Notes: generated from the letters alone by a model not told the origin. Positions 1 through 9,242 are shown, counted from the first letter of the stretch. The stretch: DNA of 36,162 nucleotides from Budvicia diplopodorum (GCF_009800925.1 NZ_WOYF01000022.1:1-36162), one strand, 5' to 3'. Numbers and translations are program-made.

Positions 1-170
<170 letters not shown>

Positions 171-244
171 TTAACCAAGCAAAAGCTTGTGATATCAGCG
201 AGTCGAAGAAGAAATCAGGGAATTAAAATCAGAGAAGGGAATTT

Positions 245-320
245 TGGTGCTGATAGGCAGATTCGAACTGCCGACCTCACCCTTACCAAGGGTGCGCTCT
301 ACCAACTGAGCTATATCAGC
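245..320 (-). tRNA. thrT: tRNA-Thr, anticodon GGT
   Basis: Read on the minus strand the 76-nt gene starts GCTGATATAGCTCAGTTGG and ends with encoded CCA. The acceptor stem GCTGATA pairs with TATCAGC, the anticodon loop is CTTGGTAAG (anticodon GGT), and the T-arm reads GTTCGAATC. It is the last tRNA before tuf, as thrT is in E. coli. Confidence 0.97.
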
Positions 321-323
321 ACT

Positions 324-398
<75 letters not shown>

Positions 399-541
399 AG
401 TTCCGAACTCAGCGACCTGGTGCTTCAACACTCTTTAAACCTTGGCGATGGGAGAAAGTTTAACTCAAAGGTTGTAACTTCCCTTTCGGATGTCTTTTCA
501 GACACTGTATTGATGCCACATCACGTCAACACAATCAATAA

Positions 542-626
<85 letters not shown>

Positions 627-639
627 GGGAATTCTTGAT

Positions 640-715
<76 letters not shown>

Positions 716-729
716 ATCAAGTGCTGCGC

Positions 730-758
730 ATTCTAGGGAGACCTGAAGGACGATGCAA
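730..758 (-). promoter_or_regulatory. Sigma-70 promoter of the thrU-tyrU-glyT-thrT-tuf operon
   Basis: On the minus strand a -35 box TTGCAT (753-758) and a -10 box TAGAAT (730-735) are exactly 17 bp apart. The -10 is followed by GCGCAGC, a G+C-rich discriminator of the type found at stringently controlled stable-RNA promoters. Transcription would start about 8-10 nt before thrU. Boxes and spacing are read directly; stringent control is inferred from the discriminator. Confidence 0.85.
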
Positions 759-926
759 CAAAAAAATTCAGATTAATGCGCTATCGCTCATAATTTGTAC
801 AAAAATATCTTTTTTTCACCACTGCAGTATAGATTATAACCAAATAACTGATTCCGGCAGAATAAAAACTAACCATCTTCCACTCGCATTTTTTCCCCTC
901 AATAATTTTTACTGACGCCCAATAAT

Positions 927-968
927 CCGATCTATATCAAAGTGCCATTTTTTCATCCTTGCTATAAA
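927..968 (+). promoter_or_regulatory. Candidate FNR-dependent promoter of the nickel importer
   Basis: CCGATCTATATCAA (927-940) matches the FNR consensus TTGAT-N4-ATCAA at 8 of 10 defined positions, with a perfect right half. A TGC-TATAAA extended -10 element lies at 960-968. The predicted start near 975 puts the centre of the FNR box (933.5) at about -41.5, the class II activator position. E. coli nikABCDE is known to be FNR-activated, which supports the reading. No experimental proof; the left half-site is degenerate. Confidence 0.5.
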
Positions 969-980
969 AGCGAACCAAAA

Positions 981-1019
981 GTATGAAGTTTTGATAAAAA
1001 GTTATGAACTTCATACAAT
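981..1019 (+). promoter_or_regulatory. Inverted-repeat operator overlapping a second promoter of the nickel importer
   Basis: Two perfect 10-bp inverted arms, GTATGAAGTT (981-990) and AACTTCATAC (1007-1016), are separated by 16 bp. A near-consensus sigma-70 promoter lies inside: -35 TTGATA (991-996), 17-bp spacer, -10 TACAAT (1014-1019). A repressor on the repeat would occlude RNA polymerase. The outer GTATGA...TCATAC words are those of the E. coli NikR operator, but there they are 16 bp apart and here 24 bp apart. The regulator is therefore NikR-like or something else; no nikR gene is in the window. Confidence 0.6.
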
Positions 1020-1062
1020 GAGACACGCGAATAATAATAAAACCCGAGAGCAACATCACATC

Positions 1063-2631
1063 ATGAAAGCTAAATTGGCCCCTTTTGCTTTGTGCTTGAT
1101 CGCAGCACTTTCCGTAACCAGCATAACCACTCAGGCCCATACGTTAAAATTAGCGATTGGAACTGAACCTACTGAAGGATTAGACCCACTACTAGGCTGG
1201 AGCCATGGAAGCTACATGCTGCTTCATAGTCCATTGCTGCGTCAGAATGCTGATTTAAGCTGGCAGCCGGTGTTAATCGACGGCTATAAGCTCAGCGATG
1301 ATGGCCTGAGTTGGACAATCCACCTTAAGCCCGATCTAAAATTCTCTGATGGCTCCCCGCTTACCGCTACTGACGTTGCCTATTCCTATAATCAGGCTGC
1401 GGCCAGCGGGGGCAAAGCCGATATGGGAAGCTTCAAGCAGGCCAACGCGTTGGATGATAAAACCGTTGTAATTCAATTAAATCAGCCAGAAAGCACCTTT
1501 ATCAATGTGTTGGGTGCCTTGGGTATTGTTCCTAAAGCTAAATATGGTACTGATTTCGCCCAGCATCCTATCGGTGCCGGCCCTTACAAACTGACCAGCT
1601 TCCAACCGGGCCAACAGCTAATTGTTGAAGCAAACCCATATTACGCCGGCAAGAAAAATGATTTTGATAAGCTGGTGTTCGTCTTTTTAGATCAGGACAG
1701 CGCCTATGCGGCGGCCAGCAGCGGAAAATTGGATCTGATAAGAATTCCACAAACGTTAGCCAATCAGCCGGTTAAAAATATGAAGTTGCTGGTTCAAAAA
1801 AGCGTTGAAAACCGTGGAATTATGTTTCCCATGACGCCTACGGGTAAGAAAGACGCTAATGGCAACGAGATAGGCAATGATGTCACCGCCGATATTGCTA
1901 TCCGTAAAGCAATTAATTACGCGGTAGATCGCAACGTTCTCGCATCACAACTGTTTGAAGGACAAGCTACCCCGGCCTTTACCGCCGTAGACGGATTACC
2001 GTGGGATAATGCACAAGCCAAGTTTAAAGACGGCGACATAACCAAGGCTAAACAGATTTTGGATCAAGCTGGGTGGGTCAGTAAAGCCCCGGATGGTATA
2101 CGTGAAAAAAATGGAAAGCCAGCCAAGCTCACGCTTTGGTATGCCAGCGGTGACAGTACCCGTAGAGATTTAGCTCAGGCGTTTAGCGCAATGGTTCGCC
2201 CGCTAGGCATTGAAGTCACGCTCAAATCTGGCAGTTGGGAAACCGTTGAGCGTTATATGCACGCCAATCCAACCCTATTCGGATGGGGCAGCTTAGACCC
2301 GATGGAGATTTACCACCATTACGCCAGCAAACTGGGCGGCGAAAGCTATTTTAACCCCGGCTATTACGCGAATCCTCAGGTTGATGAAACGCTAAAAAAA
2401 GCTATTTCAGCCCCTGACTGGCAGGCCGCTATTCCTTTCTGGCAAAAAGTTGACTGGGATGGAACTGCCGGTGCCGGCGTCAGGGGCGATGCCGCATGGG
2501 TATGGTTAATCAACCTTAATCACACTTATTTGATTAACCCTTGCGTTAGCCTGGGTCAGGGAGCACCGGAAGCCCACGGAGACTGGACGGTACTGAATAA
2601 CCTTCAGGGCTGGAGCTGGACCTGTAAATAA
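1063..2631 (+). CDS. nikA: Nickel-type ABC importer, periplasmic binding protein (NikA/YntA-like)
   Basis: The 522-residue protein has a signal peptide (MKAKLAPFALCLIAALS... ending near TTQAHT), then an SBP_bac_5 (peptide/nickel-binding) fold: an N-lobe start TLKLAIGTEPTEGLDP, KFSDGSPLTATDVAYS near residues 100-120, and the family element IRKAINYAVDR near residue 290. Length fits NikA (about 524). The start at 1063 gives the signal peptide directly at the N-terminus; an in-frame upstream ATG at 991 would lie inside the promoter/operator. It is first in a five-gene operon and overlaps the next gene by one base (TAATG). Assignment to nickel rather than peptide rests on NikB/C/D/E synteny and on the [NiFe]-hydrogenase locus nearby. 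A metallophore-nickel (Cnt/Ynt-type) substrate is possible. Confidence 0.8.
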   Translation: MKAKLAPFALCLIAALSVTSITTQAHTLKLAIGTEPTEGLDPLLGWSHGSYMLLHSPLLRQNADLSWQPVLIDGYKLSDDGLSWTIHLKPDLKFSDGSPLTATDVAYSYNQAAASGGKADMGSFKQANALDDKTVVIQLNQPESTFINVLGALGIVPKAKYGTDFAQHPIGAGPYKLTSFQPGQQLIVEANPYYAGKKNDFDKLVFVFLDQDSAYAAASSGKLDLIRIPQTLANQPVKNMKLLVQKSVENRGIMFPMTPTGKKDANGNEIGNDVTADIAIRKAINYAVDRNVLASQLFEGQATPAFTAVDGLPWDNAQAKFKDGDITKAKQILDQAGWVSKAPDGIREKNGKPAKLTLWYASGDSTRRDLAQAFSAMVRPLGIEVTLKSGSWETVERYMHANPTLFGWGSLDPMEIYHHYASKLGGESYFNPGYYANPQVDETLKKAISAPDWQAAIPFWQKVDWDGTAGAGVRGDAAWVWLINLNHTYLINPCVSLGQGAPEAHGDWTVLNNLQGWSWTCK

Positions 2632-3599
2632 TGCGCCAGCTACCGTTGCTCAGCCTACGACTTATTAGCCTATTGTTCATGGTAGCAATGGGCACCTTCG
2701 TTTTGTTGAGCTTTTCTCCGGTCGATCCTATCCGAGCCTATATCGGTAATGACTTACTGCATGTCCCACCGGAGCAATATGCCCAAATAGCCGCGCGTTG
2801 GGGTTTAGATCGCCCGCTGTGGGAACGCTTTCTGGTCTGGATAGGGCACGTTCTGCAAGGTGATTTGGGGTATTCGATGGTATATAACGCCCCGGTGACA
2901 CAGGTCATTACCCAACGTTTCCTAACATCATTCTCCCTTCTGGCCTGCGCATGGATATTATCGGGCCTGCTGGGCACCGGCTTAGGGTTAATCGCAGGCC
3001 GTTATCTTAACCGCTGGCCTGACAGCATAATACGTTCATTCTGCTACCTGCTATCGTCGCTGCCGACCTTCTGGATTGGCATACTGCTGCTGGCCCTCTT
3101 TTCAGTCAAACTGGAATGGGCACCTATCTGCTGCGCATGGCCTACGGGGCTAACGGCTGAAGAAAGCTCAGTATTTCAGCGAATTCACCATCTCATTCTA
3201 CCTACTATTGCTTTAGGGTTACTGGGCGTGGGAAATATTGCCTTACACACCCGAGCCAGAGTCGAAGAGGTCAGCCAAAGCCAATTCGTCTATTTCGCCC
3301 ATGCACAGGGCGATAAAGGCTGGTCGCTGATGGGATTTCATATGCTGCGTCATGTGCTAACGCCGGCCATTTGCCTGCAGTTTGCCTCACTCGGAGAGCT
3401 GCTTGGCGGAGCCCTGCTGGCCGAAAAGATTTTTGCCTATCCGGGATTGGGTCAGGCGACAATTGATGCCGGATTGCGGGGTGATGTTCCCCTGTTACTC
3501 GGCATCGTGCTGTTTATCACACTACTAGTGTTCGCCGGAAACACGATTTCAAACGCTCTACTGTATAAGCTCAACAGGCCGCTACGGAGAGCATCGTGA
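2631..3599 (+). CDS. nikB: Nickel-type ABC importer, permease 1 (NikB-like)
   Basis: This 322-residue inner-membrane protein has an N-terminal anchor (about residues 9-28), a periplasmic stretch ending in the GDLGYSMVYNAPV element typical of DppB/OppB/NikB, and about five further hydrophobic segments. The EAA-type loop contacting the ATPase is around FVYFAHAQGDKG (about residues 220-231). It starts in a TAATG overlap with nikA and ends in a GTGA overlap with nikC, so the genes are translationally coupled. It forms the translocation channel with the next protein. Confidence 0.8.
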   Translation: MRQLPLLSLRLISLLFMVAMGTFVLLSFSPVDPIRAYIGNDLLHVPPEQYAQIAARWGLDRPLWERFLVWIGHVLQGDLGYSMVYNAPVTQVITQRFLTSFSLLACAWILSGLLGTGLGLIAGRYLNRWPDSIIRSFCYLLSSLPTFWIGILLLALFSVKLEWAPICCAWPTGLTAEESSVFQRIHHLILPTIALGLLGVGNIALHTRARVEEVSQSQFVYFAHAQGDKGWSLMGFHMLRHVLTPAICLQFASLGELLGGALLAEKIFAYPGLGQATIDAGLRGDVPLLLGIVLFITLLVFAGNTISNALLYKLNRPLRRAS

Positions 3600-4414
3600 A
3601 AGGCCCAGCTAATCGATCTCTGATACGCCTGATTATGGCTCTGGCGATACTCGGCGCTCTGCTGTTTCTGGGGATCCAAAACAATCAGCAGGACGTTGCG
3701 CTGAATCTACTAGCCCGCCGCGCCGCGCCATCGGCCGAATTTTGGTTTGGAACCGATAGTCTGGGTCGGGATCTCTGGCTGCGCTGCCTACAGGGCATGA
3801 TGACCAGTATACAAATCGGCCTGACTACCGCATTGTTCAGCGGTTTGATTGCGCTGGGCGTTGCCATTATCAGCCAGTGCGGAAAAGCCGGTGACTACCT
3901 AACGCGTGCTCTGATAGACACGTTTATTGCCCTGCCTCACCTGCTGTTACTAATACTCATCTGTTTTACTTTTGGCGGTGGGAAATCCGGGGTTATTCTT
4001 GCCGTTTCCCTGACCCACTGGCCAAAGCTAGCCTTAATTTTACGCTCGGAGCTACTGCGCATCCGTCAGGCCGATTACATTCTTCTGGCACAAAGAACCG
4101 GCAGTAGCCAATGGCAATGTTTGTATAAGCATTTCCTGCCGCTGCTGCTGCCTCAGTTGACGGTGGGGTCGCTACTGATATTTCCTCACGCCGTATTGCA
4201 TAGCGCCGGGCTGAGCTTCTTAGGCTTCGGCCTTGCGCCTCACGAACCGTCGCTCGGTATACTGCTGGCAGACGCATTACGCTCTCTTAGCAGCGGTGAC
4301 TGGTGGCTGGCATTTTATCCGGGGTTAACCCTCGTTATTCTGGTCCTGACTATCGACCAGCTCGCCCGTAGCCTGCAAAAAATCTGGCTAAGGAGATCGT
4401 CATGCTACAGTTAA
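3596..4414 (+). CDS. nikC: Nickel-type ABC importer, permease 2 (NikC-like)
   Basis: The 272-residue permease starts with GTG at 3596, overlapping the nikB stop by 4 bases. FGTDSLGRDLWLRCLQG (about residues 51-67) is the conserved DppC/OppC/NikC periplasmic entry motif (FGTDxxGRD). An EAA-like loop ADYILLAQRTGSSQWQ lies near residues 158-173 and LGFGLAPHEPSLGILLADA near 215-233. Several membrane segments follow the family pattern. Its 3' end overlaps nikD by 13 bases. Confidence 0.8.
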   Translation: MKGPANRSLIRLIMALAILGALLFLGIQNNQQDVALNLLARRAAPSAEFWFGTDSLGRDLWLRCLQGMMTSIQIGLTTALFSGLIALGVAIISQCGKAGDYLTRALIDTFIALPHLLLLILICFTFGGGKSGVILAVSLTHWPKLALILRSELLRIRQADYILLAQRTGSSQWQCLYKHFLPLLLPQLTVGSLLIFPHAVLHSAGLSFLGFGLAPHEPSLGILLADALRSLSSGDWWLAFYPGLTLVILVLTIDQLARSLQKIWLRRSSCYS

Positions 4415-5202
4415 AAAACGTTGAGCTATCCTGCGCCAAAGAGCGTTGGTTCCGGGCCCCGATATGGAATCCGATATTACATAATATCAATCTCAAAATT
4501 CACTCAGGTGAGTTAGTCGCTTTGGTGGGTGGCAGCGGGGAAGGGAAAAGCCTGTTACTGCAAAATATCCTCGGGCTCCTGCCTGACTCAATGCGTTCAT
4601 CCGGCCAAATTCTGATCGATAACCAAATAATAAACACCGGCCAGCAACAACGCCTTAGGGGCAATACGCTGGGCTACATTCCTCAAAGCGTCAGCGCGCT
4701 TAATCCGCTGCTCAAGGTAGGGAAACAAATTCAGCGAGCGGCCAGCCTGAGCGGCCAGGCACAAACCAATAGCGCGATTGCAGAGCAATTAAGCCACTAT
4801 AATCTCTCCGAAAAACTACTCGACCAATATCCTTTATCGCTATCCGGCGGCATGGCTAAACGAATTCTGGTCAGCTGCGCAACCATGAGCCAGGCCAAGT
4901 TTATTCTGGCCGATGAAGTCACGGCGTGGCTGGATCTGCCCCATGCAGAAATATTGCTAAACCACCTGAAATCTCTTTGCCATCAGGGCCGGGGCATTTT
5001 ATGGATCACCCACGACCTACACTTGGCCGCTAAGTTTGCCGATCGCATCGCCGTTCTCCATCAGGGGACACTCAAAGACGTGGTTAGCGCGTCAGAACTA
5101 CGCTGTGGCGGAGGCGGTGAGTGGTTACAATCCCTGTGGCAAGCCCTACCGGAGCACCGTTTCATCCATGCCGGAGAAGCGTTACATGCTGCAAGCGCAT
5201 AA
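4402..5202 (+). CDS. nikD: Nickel-type ABC importer, ATPase 1 (NikD-like)
   Basis: The 266-residue ABC ATPase has Walker A GGSGEGKS (about residues 47-54), a Q-loop in YIPQSVSALNPL, signature LSGGMAKR (about 148-155), Walker B FILADE (about 168-173) and a switch histidine in WITHDLH. After Walker B the usual P-T-x-x-L-D is altered to VTAWLD; the partner ATPase has ITAQLD, so this looks like a lineage feature rather than damage. ATG at 4402 follows an AGGAG ribosome-binding site. The 3' end overlaps nikE by 17 bases. Confidence 0.8.
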   Translation: MLQLKNVELSCAKERWFRAPIWNPILHNINLKIHSGELVALVGGSGEGKSLLLQNILGLLPDSMRSSGQILIDNQIINTGQQQRLRGNTLGYIPQSVSALNPLLKVGKQIQRAASLSGQAQTNSAIAEQLSHYNLSEKLLDQYPLSLSGGMAKRILVSCATMSQAKFILADEVTAWLDLPHAEILLNHLKSLCHQGRGILWITHDLHLAAKFADRIAVLHQGTLKDVVSASELRCGGGGEWLQSLWQALPEHRFIHAGEALHAASA

Positions 5203-5794
5203 TCTGGACATCATACAGAGTGGCGTGTCTCTGTGGCAGGAGCTCAATTTATCCATTGCTCCGGGCGAACGCTTAGGCATTTTTGCCCCCAGCGGATACG
5301 GGAAAACCACCTTAGGCCGGGTTCTGGCCGGCTGGCAGCCGCCTTCATCAGGCAGCGTTTTACTTGATGGTCAGCGGCTTTCTCTCAACGGCTACTGCCC
5401 GGTTCAGCTTATCCCGCAGCATCCGGAACGCACCTTTAACCCATCCCGCACTACCGGCGCAGCGCTGTATGATGTCTGGCGGCCAGAGCCATTTTGGCTA
5501 GAAGCATTATCCATTAACCCTGAGTTACTGAACCGATACCCTGATGAAGTATCGGGCGGAGAGCTGGCGCGGATCGCCCTGCTGCGGGCTCTCGATCCTC
5601 GCACTCGCTATCTGATTGCTGATGAAATCACCGCTCAGCTTGACCCCCTGATGCAGGTACAGGTGTGGCGAGCAATTATGGAACAGTCAGAACAACGAGA
5701 TCTCGGCCTGATCGTAATTAGCCACAGCAAAACGTTACTCGGTAGGATATGTTCCCGCGTCTGGATACCCGAAAGCCAAACTCCAAATTTCTGA
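5186..5794 (+). CDS. nikE: Nickel-type ABC importer, ATPase 2 (NikE-like, short)
   Basis: The protein has Walker A APSGYGKTT, signature VSGGELARI, Walker B YLIADEITAQLDP and switch histidine VISHSKT. I chose ATG 5186 because GGAGAAG (5173-5179) precedes it at good spacing and the protein then begins MLQAHNLDIIQ, like other family members; ATG 5168 is the alternative. At 202 residues it is much shorter than E. coli NikE (about 268): the C-terminal regulatory tail is absent and the region between Q-loop and signature is compressed. All catalytic motifs are intact, so it is probably functional as the nikD partner. No clear terminator follows. Confidence 0.75.
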   Translation: MLQAHNLDIIQSGVSLWQELNLSIAPGERLGIFAPSGYGKTTLGRVLAGWQPPSSGSVLLDGQRLSLNGYCPVQLIPQHPERTFNPSRTTGAALYDVWRPEPFWLEALSINPELLNRYPDEVSGGELARIALLRALDPRTRYLIADEITAQLDPLMQVQVWRAIMEQSEQRDLGLIVISHSKTLLGRICSRVWIPESQTPNF

Positions 5795-5914
5795 GTCCAC
5801 TTTTTTGCCCGTCGGTTAGACGTTCCTCACACTTTACTATCAATCTACTTGTCCCGTTGAACGAAGCCACTATAGTTCACATCAACGCTTAAGTGACAAG
5901 GCTTCGGTTGTAAC

Positions 5915-5942
5915 GATAGAAGCTACATTGCCATCTTCTATC
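5915..5942 (+). other. Perfect 8-bp inverted repeat in the atoS leader
   Basis: GATAGAAG (5915-5922) and CTTCTATC (5935-5942) flank a 12-nt loop immediately before the atoS ribosome-binding site (AAGGATG, from about 5947). It could form an RNA hairpin near the translation start or be an operator. Function unknown. Confidence 0.35.
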
Positions 5943-5959
5943 AACAAGGATGTTCCGTA

Positions 5960-7810
5960 ATGCCGCCCGTTCAGTCAGGTTTTAAACGCTATCTTCGAGC
6001 CCACTGGCCCCAAACCCTGCGCAGTAAAATGATCTTTCTGGCCATCATGATGATCTCATTACCCACCATGCTGATTGGCTATATCGTTGAGGTTCAAGGG
6101 CGAGACGCCCTGCTGCAGGAAAAGCAAATCAAACTGTTTGCCGTCACTCATTTACTCGATCGGGCACTGTCAGACTCGTTTGAACTTTACCCCAACTTAC
6201 CCCGCGAACAGCGAATTAAAGCCCTGAACGAACGGCTATCGCCGATAACCGATGACATCACTAGCGCATTTTCCGGCGTCGGAGCCGGATATTACAACAA
6301 AGAGCTAGACGCCATTATCACCTATGCCCCGCAGAAGCTCTATGGCAACGCTGTCGGCGTAACCATTGCCAAAGATCATCCGGGTCGTACCGTTATGGCC
6401 TCGGGCCATCCGTTGGTAAAATCGGGTTCGCAGGTGCGCGGCAATATCATGAACGCCATGAAACCCATCGAGCGGGGCGGCCAAATTATTGGCTATATCT
6501 GGGCCAATGAGCTGTCTAATGATATCGACCGACAGGCACTGGCAATGGATATCAGCATCATTATCGTCATCATTCTGGGTATGCTTTGCAGCGTATTACT
6601 GATTGTCGTGTTCTCACGCCGCTTTGCGTCCGATATCGACACCATAAAAACCGGCCTGACAGAGCTACCGCTAAACCTAAATACTCGAATTCCACCGTTG
6701 AAAGGCGAAATGGGTGAAATATCAGACAGCGTTAACGCGCTATCCCGGGCGCTACGGGAAGCCAAAACGCTGAACGAATTGATTATTGAAAACGCCGCCG
6801 ACGGCGTAATTGCCGTGGATACTCACGGCTGCGTCATCATGATAAACCCGGCGGCAGAAGGAATTACCGGCTATAGCCAAAAAGAGTCCATCGGTAAGCC
6901 TTATGAAAACGTGTTTGGCGACAGAGACTACCGCAGCCCAATATTGGATACGCTAGAACGGGGCATTGACCACGTCGCGTTAGAAGTCGACTACCCGGCA
7001 AAACACCGAACCATCCAGATTAGCGTCAGTACCAGCCAGATGCACAATGCTCAGGGGGAAATTATCGGGGCATTAGTCATCTTTACCGACCTAACCGCTA
7101 AAAAAGAGGTTCAGCGAAGAATCGAACGGGCAGAGCGATTGGCTACCCTGGGCGAACTCATGGCGGGCGTTGCCCATGAAGTCAGAAACCCGCTCACCGC
7201 CATTAGCGGCTTCGTACAGATCCTCAAAGATACCGAGCAGGATCCTCAACGGCTGGAATATACTCAAATCATTTTGAAAGAGGTTAACTCAATCAATAAA
7301 GTGATCCAACAGTTGCTGGACTTCGCCCGCCCACGCCCGGGCCTTTACCAGAAAATATATTTAAATCAAATTATTAATCAAACCCTGATCTTAGTAAAAA
7401 CCAAAGGGATTGAAGCCAGAATTAATTTCAACGTCAACTTAGACCCAAGCCTGACGTATATCGACGCCGACGGCGAAATGCTCAAGCAGGTACTGCTTAA
7501 CCTGCTGATCAATGCCGTTCAGTCCATTTCCGCCAGAGGCGAGATCGCCATTTCGACTCAGCCAGTCGGCCAGGATAAGCAACGGATAAAAATTCAGGAT
7601 AACGGCTGCGGGATCGCAGATGAAATCAAAGATAAAATATTTACTCCGTTCTATACCACTAAACCATCGGGCACCGGACTGGGGCTTTCCATTAGCCAGC
7701 GCATTATCACCTCTCACGACGGAGATATTACGCTGGAAAGCCAGCCCAATAAGGGAACGACCTTTACCATCGTCTTACCGGTCAGAAACGGAGAAAGGAA
7801 CCCCATATGA
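5960..7810 (+). CDS. atoS: Sensor histidine kinase AtoS
   Basis: The 616-residue inner-membrane kinase senses acetoacetate (E. coli family knowledge) and phosphorylates AtoC. In order: TM1 (about residues 23-44), a periplasmic domain of about 150 residues, TM2 (about 196-218), a HAMP linker, a PAS domain (about 270-385, ENAADGVIAVDTHG), HisKA with phospho-acceptor in GVAHEVRNPLTA (about residue 400), then the ATPase domain with N box NLLINAV, G1 DNGCGIADE and G2 GTGLGLSIS. Length is close to E. coli AtoS (608). AAGGATG precedes the ATG. Its TGA overlaps the atoC ATG (ATGA). Confidence 0.95.
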   Translation: MPPVQSGFKRYLRAHWPQTLRSKMIFLAIMMISLPTMLIGYIVEVQGRDALLQEKQIKLFAVTHLLDRALSDSFELYPNLPREQRIKALNERLSPITDDITSAFSGVGAGYYNKELDAIITYAPQKLYGNAVGVTIAKDHPGRTVMASGHPLVKSGSQVRGNIMNAMKPIERGGQIIGYIWANELSNDIDRQALAMDISIIIVIILGMLCSVLLIVVFSRRFASDIDTIKTGLTELPLNLNTRIPPLKGEMGEISDSVNALSRALREAKTLNELIIENAADGVIAVDTHGCVIMINPAAEGITGYSQKESIGKPYENVFGDRDYRSPILDTLERGIDHVALEVDYPAKHRTIQISVSTSQMHNAQGEIIGALVIFTDLTAKKEVQRRIERAERLATLGELMAGVAHEVRNPLTAISGFVQILKDTEQDPQRLEYTQIILKEVNSINKVIQQLLDFARPRPGLYQKIYLNQIINQTLILVKTKGIEARINFNVNLDPSLTYIDADGEMLKQVLLNLLINAVQSISARGEIAISTQPVGQDKQRIKIQDNGCGIADEIKDKIFTPFYTTKPSGTGLGLSISQRIITSHDGDITLESQPNKGTTFTIVLPVRNGERNPI

Positions 7811-9186
7811 AAAAGTCATACCGCATTCTGATTGTTGACGATGAAGAAAACGTTCGCCGAATGCTGACAGCCGTATTTACCCTTGACGGTCATCAACCGA
7901 TTTGCGCCGCCGACGGCTCACAGGCGCTGGAACTGTTTAAGCAGCAAACGCCGGATATCGTACTGATGGATATCCGCATGCCAAAGCTTGGCGGCATGGA
8001 AGCCTTGCAAATTATGCGCAAAGCCCATCAAGACACGCCGGTGATTTTAATGACCGCCTATGCCGCGGTAGAAACGGCGGTCGAAGCTTTACGTCTGGGG
8101 GCCTTTGACTACGTCATAAAGCCCTTCGATCTCGATGAGCTAAAGCTGCTAATTAATCGGGCTCTGCAGCTTAAGAGCATGAAGCAGGAGATCAATCTCC
8201 TGCACCGTGAGCTGTCCAACAGCTACCAGTGGGACCGAATACTCACTAACAGCACCAAAATGATGGAACTGTGCCGCGATACGGCCAAAATAGCCCAAAG
8301 TAATGCCAGCGTTTTAATTACCGGCGAAAGCGGAACGGGCAAAGAGCTGATAGCCAAAGCTATCCACTACAATAGCCCCCGCGCCAAGGGGCCGTTTATT
8401 AAGGTCAACTGCGGTGCCTTGCCGGAATCCCTATTAGAAAGCGAACTTTTCGGTCACGAGAAAGGCGCATTTACCGGCGCACTAATGCAGCGTCAGGGGC
8501 TGTTTGAACGGGCTAATCAGGGCACGCTACTGCTCGATGAGGTAGGCGAAATGCCCCATAACCTGCAGGTTAAGCTACTGCGGGTTTTACAGGAAAGAGA
8601 GTTTGAACGATTGGGCGGAAGCCAGACCATCAAAACCGATATTCGCCTCATCGCGGCGACTAACCGCAATCTGGCCGCCATGGTAGAACAAGGGGCGTTT
8701 CGTCAGGACCTATTCTATCGCCTGAACGTGATGCATCTTTCACCCCTTCCGCTCAGGGAACGCCCGGAAGATATTTCACTGCTGGCCCAGCATTTCTTGC
8801 AAAAATTCAGCGCCGAAAACGGCAAAGAGATGATCGAGCTGGATGCCAGCACGTTAGCCATTTTAGAATCCTATAGCTGGCCGGGCAACGTTCGTGAACT
8901 GGCAAACGCCATCGAACGCGCGGTAATCATGAGCACCGGTTTTATCATGTTCCCGGATGACTTGCCGGAACATTTACTGCCTCAGCAAAGTACCCAGCCA
9001 ACGTTCGACTCCGGCCACACGCTGGAAAATGGCCAAAGCCTGAAAGAAAGCATCAAGGCTTATGAAAGAACGCTTATTTGTACCGCGTTGACCAATAACC
9101 ATGGAAATCGGGTACAGACTGCCAGAGCGTTAGGCATCAGCCGACGGGCACTGCTGTATAAACTACAAGAGTATTATATCGATTAA
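7807..9186 (+). CDS. atoC: Sigma-54-dependent response regulator AtoC
   Basis: The 459-residue NtrC-family activator has a receiver domain with phospho-Asp D55 (IVLMDIRMPK) and acidic pair D11-D12, a central AAA+ domain with Walker A GESGTGKE, the sigma-54 contact loop GAFTGA, Walker B TLLLDEVGEM and an arginine-finger region, and a C-terminal Fis-type HTH (NRVQTARALGISRRALLYKL). In E. coli it turns on atoDAEB with sigma-54. Here the target operon is still present 3.4 kb downstream with the expected -24/-12 promoter, but the toxin and NUP genes lie between. Its start overlaps the atoS stop by 4 bases. Confidence 0.96.
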   Translation: MKKSYRILIVDDEENVRRMLTAVFTLDGHQPICAADGSQALELFKQQTPDIVLMDIRMPKLGGMEALQIMRKAHQDTPVILMTAYAAVETAVEALRLGAFDYVIKPFDLDELKLLINRALQLKSMKQEINLLHRELSNSYQWDRILTNSTKMMELCRDTAKIAQSNASVLITGESGTGKELIAKAIHYNSPRAKGPFIKVNCGALPESLLESELFGHEKGAFTGALMQRQGLFERANQGTLLLDEVGEMPHNLQVKLLRVLQEREFERLGGSQTIKTDIRLIAATNRNLAAMVEQGAFRQDLFYRLNVMHLSPLPLRERPEDISLLAQHFLQKFSAENGKEMIELDASTLAILESYSWPGNVRELANAIERAVIMSTGFIMFPDDLPEHLLPQQSTQPTFDSGHTLENGQSLKESIKAYERTLICTALTNNHGNRVQTARALGISRRALLYKLQEYYID

Positions 9187-9242
9187 TACGCCTAAAAATC
9201 TGTACTGCGAAATCAATTCTGAACGCAGGCAAGTAGAAACGA

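Noticed and set aside
981..1016. Canonical NikR box GTATGA-N16-TCATAC
   Set aside because: The six-base words are 24 bp apart, not 16; only the extended 10-bp arms are 16 bp apart. I therefore call it NikR-like, not a NikR site.
991..1062. Longer nikA start at 991
   Set aside because: It would begin in the -35 box of the predicted promoter and bury the signal peptide 24 residues in.
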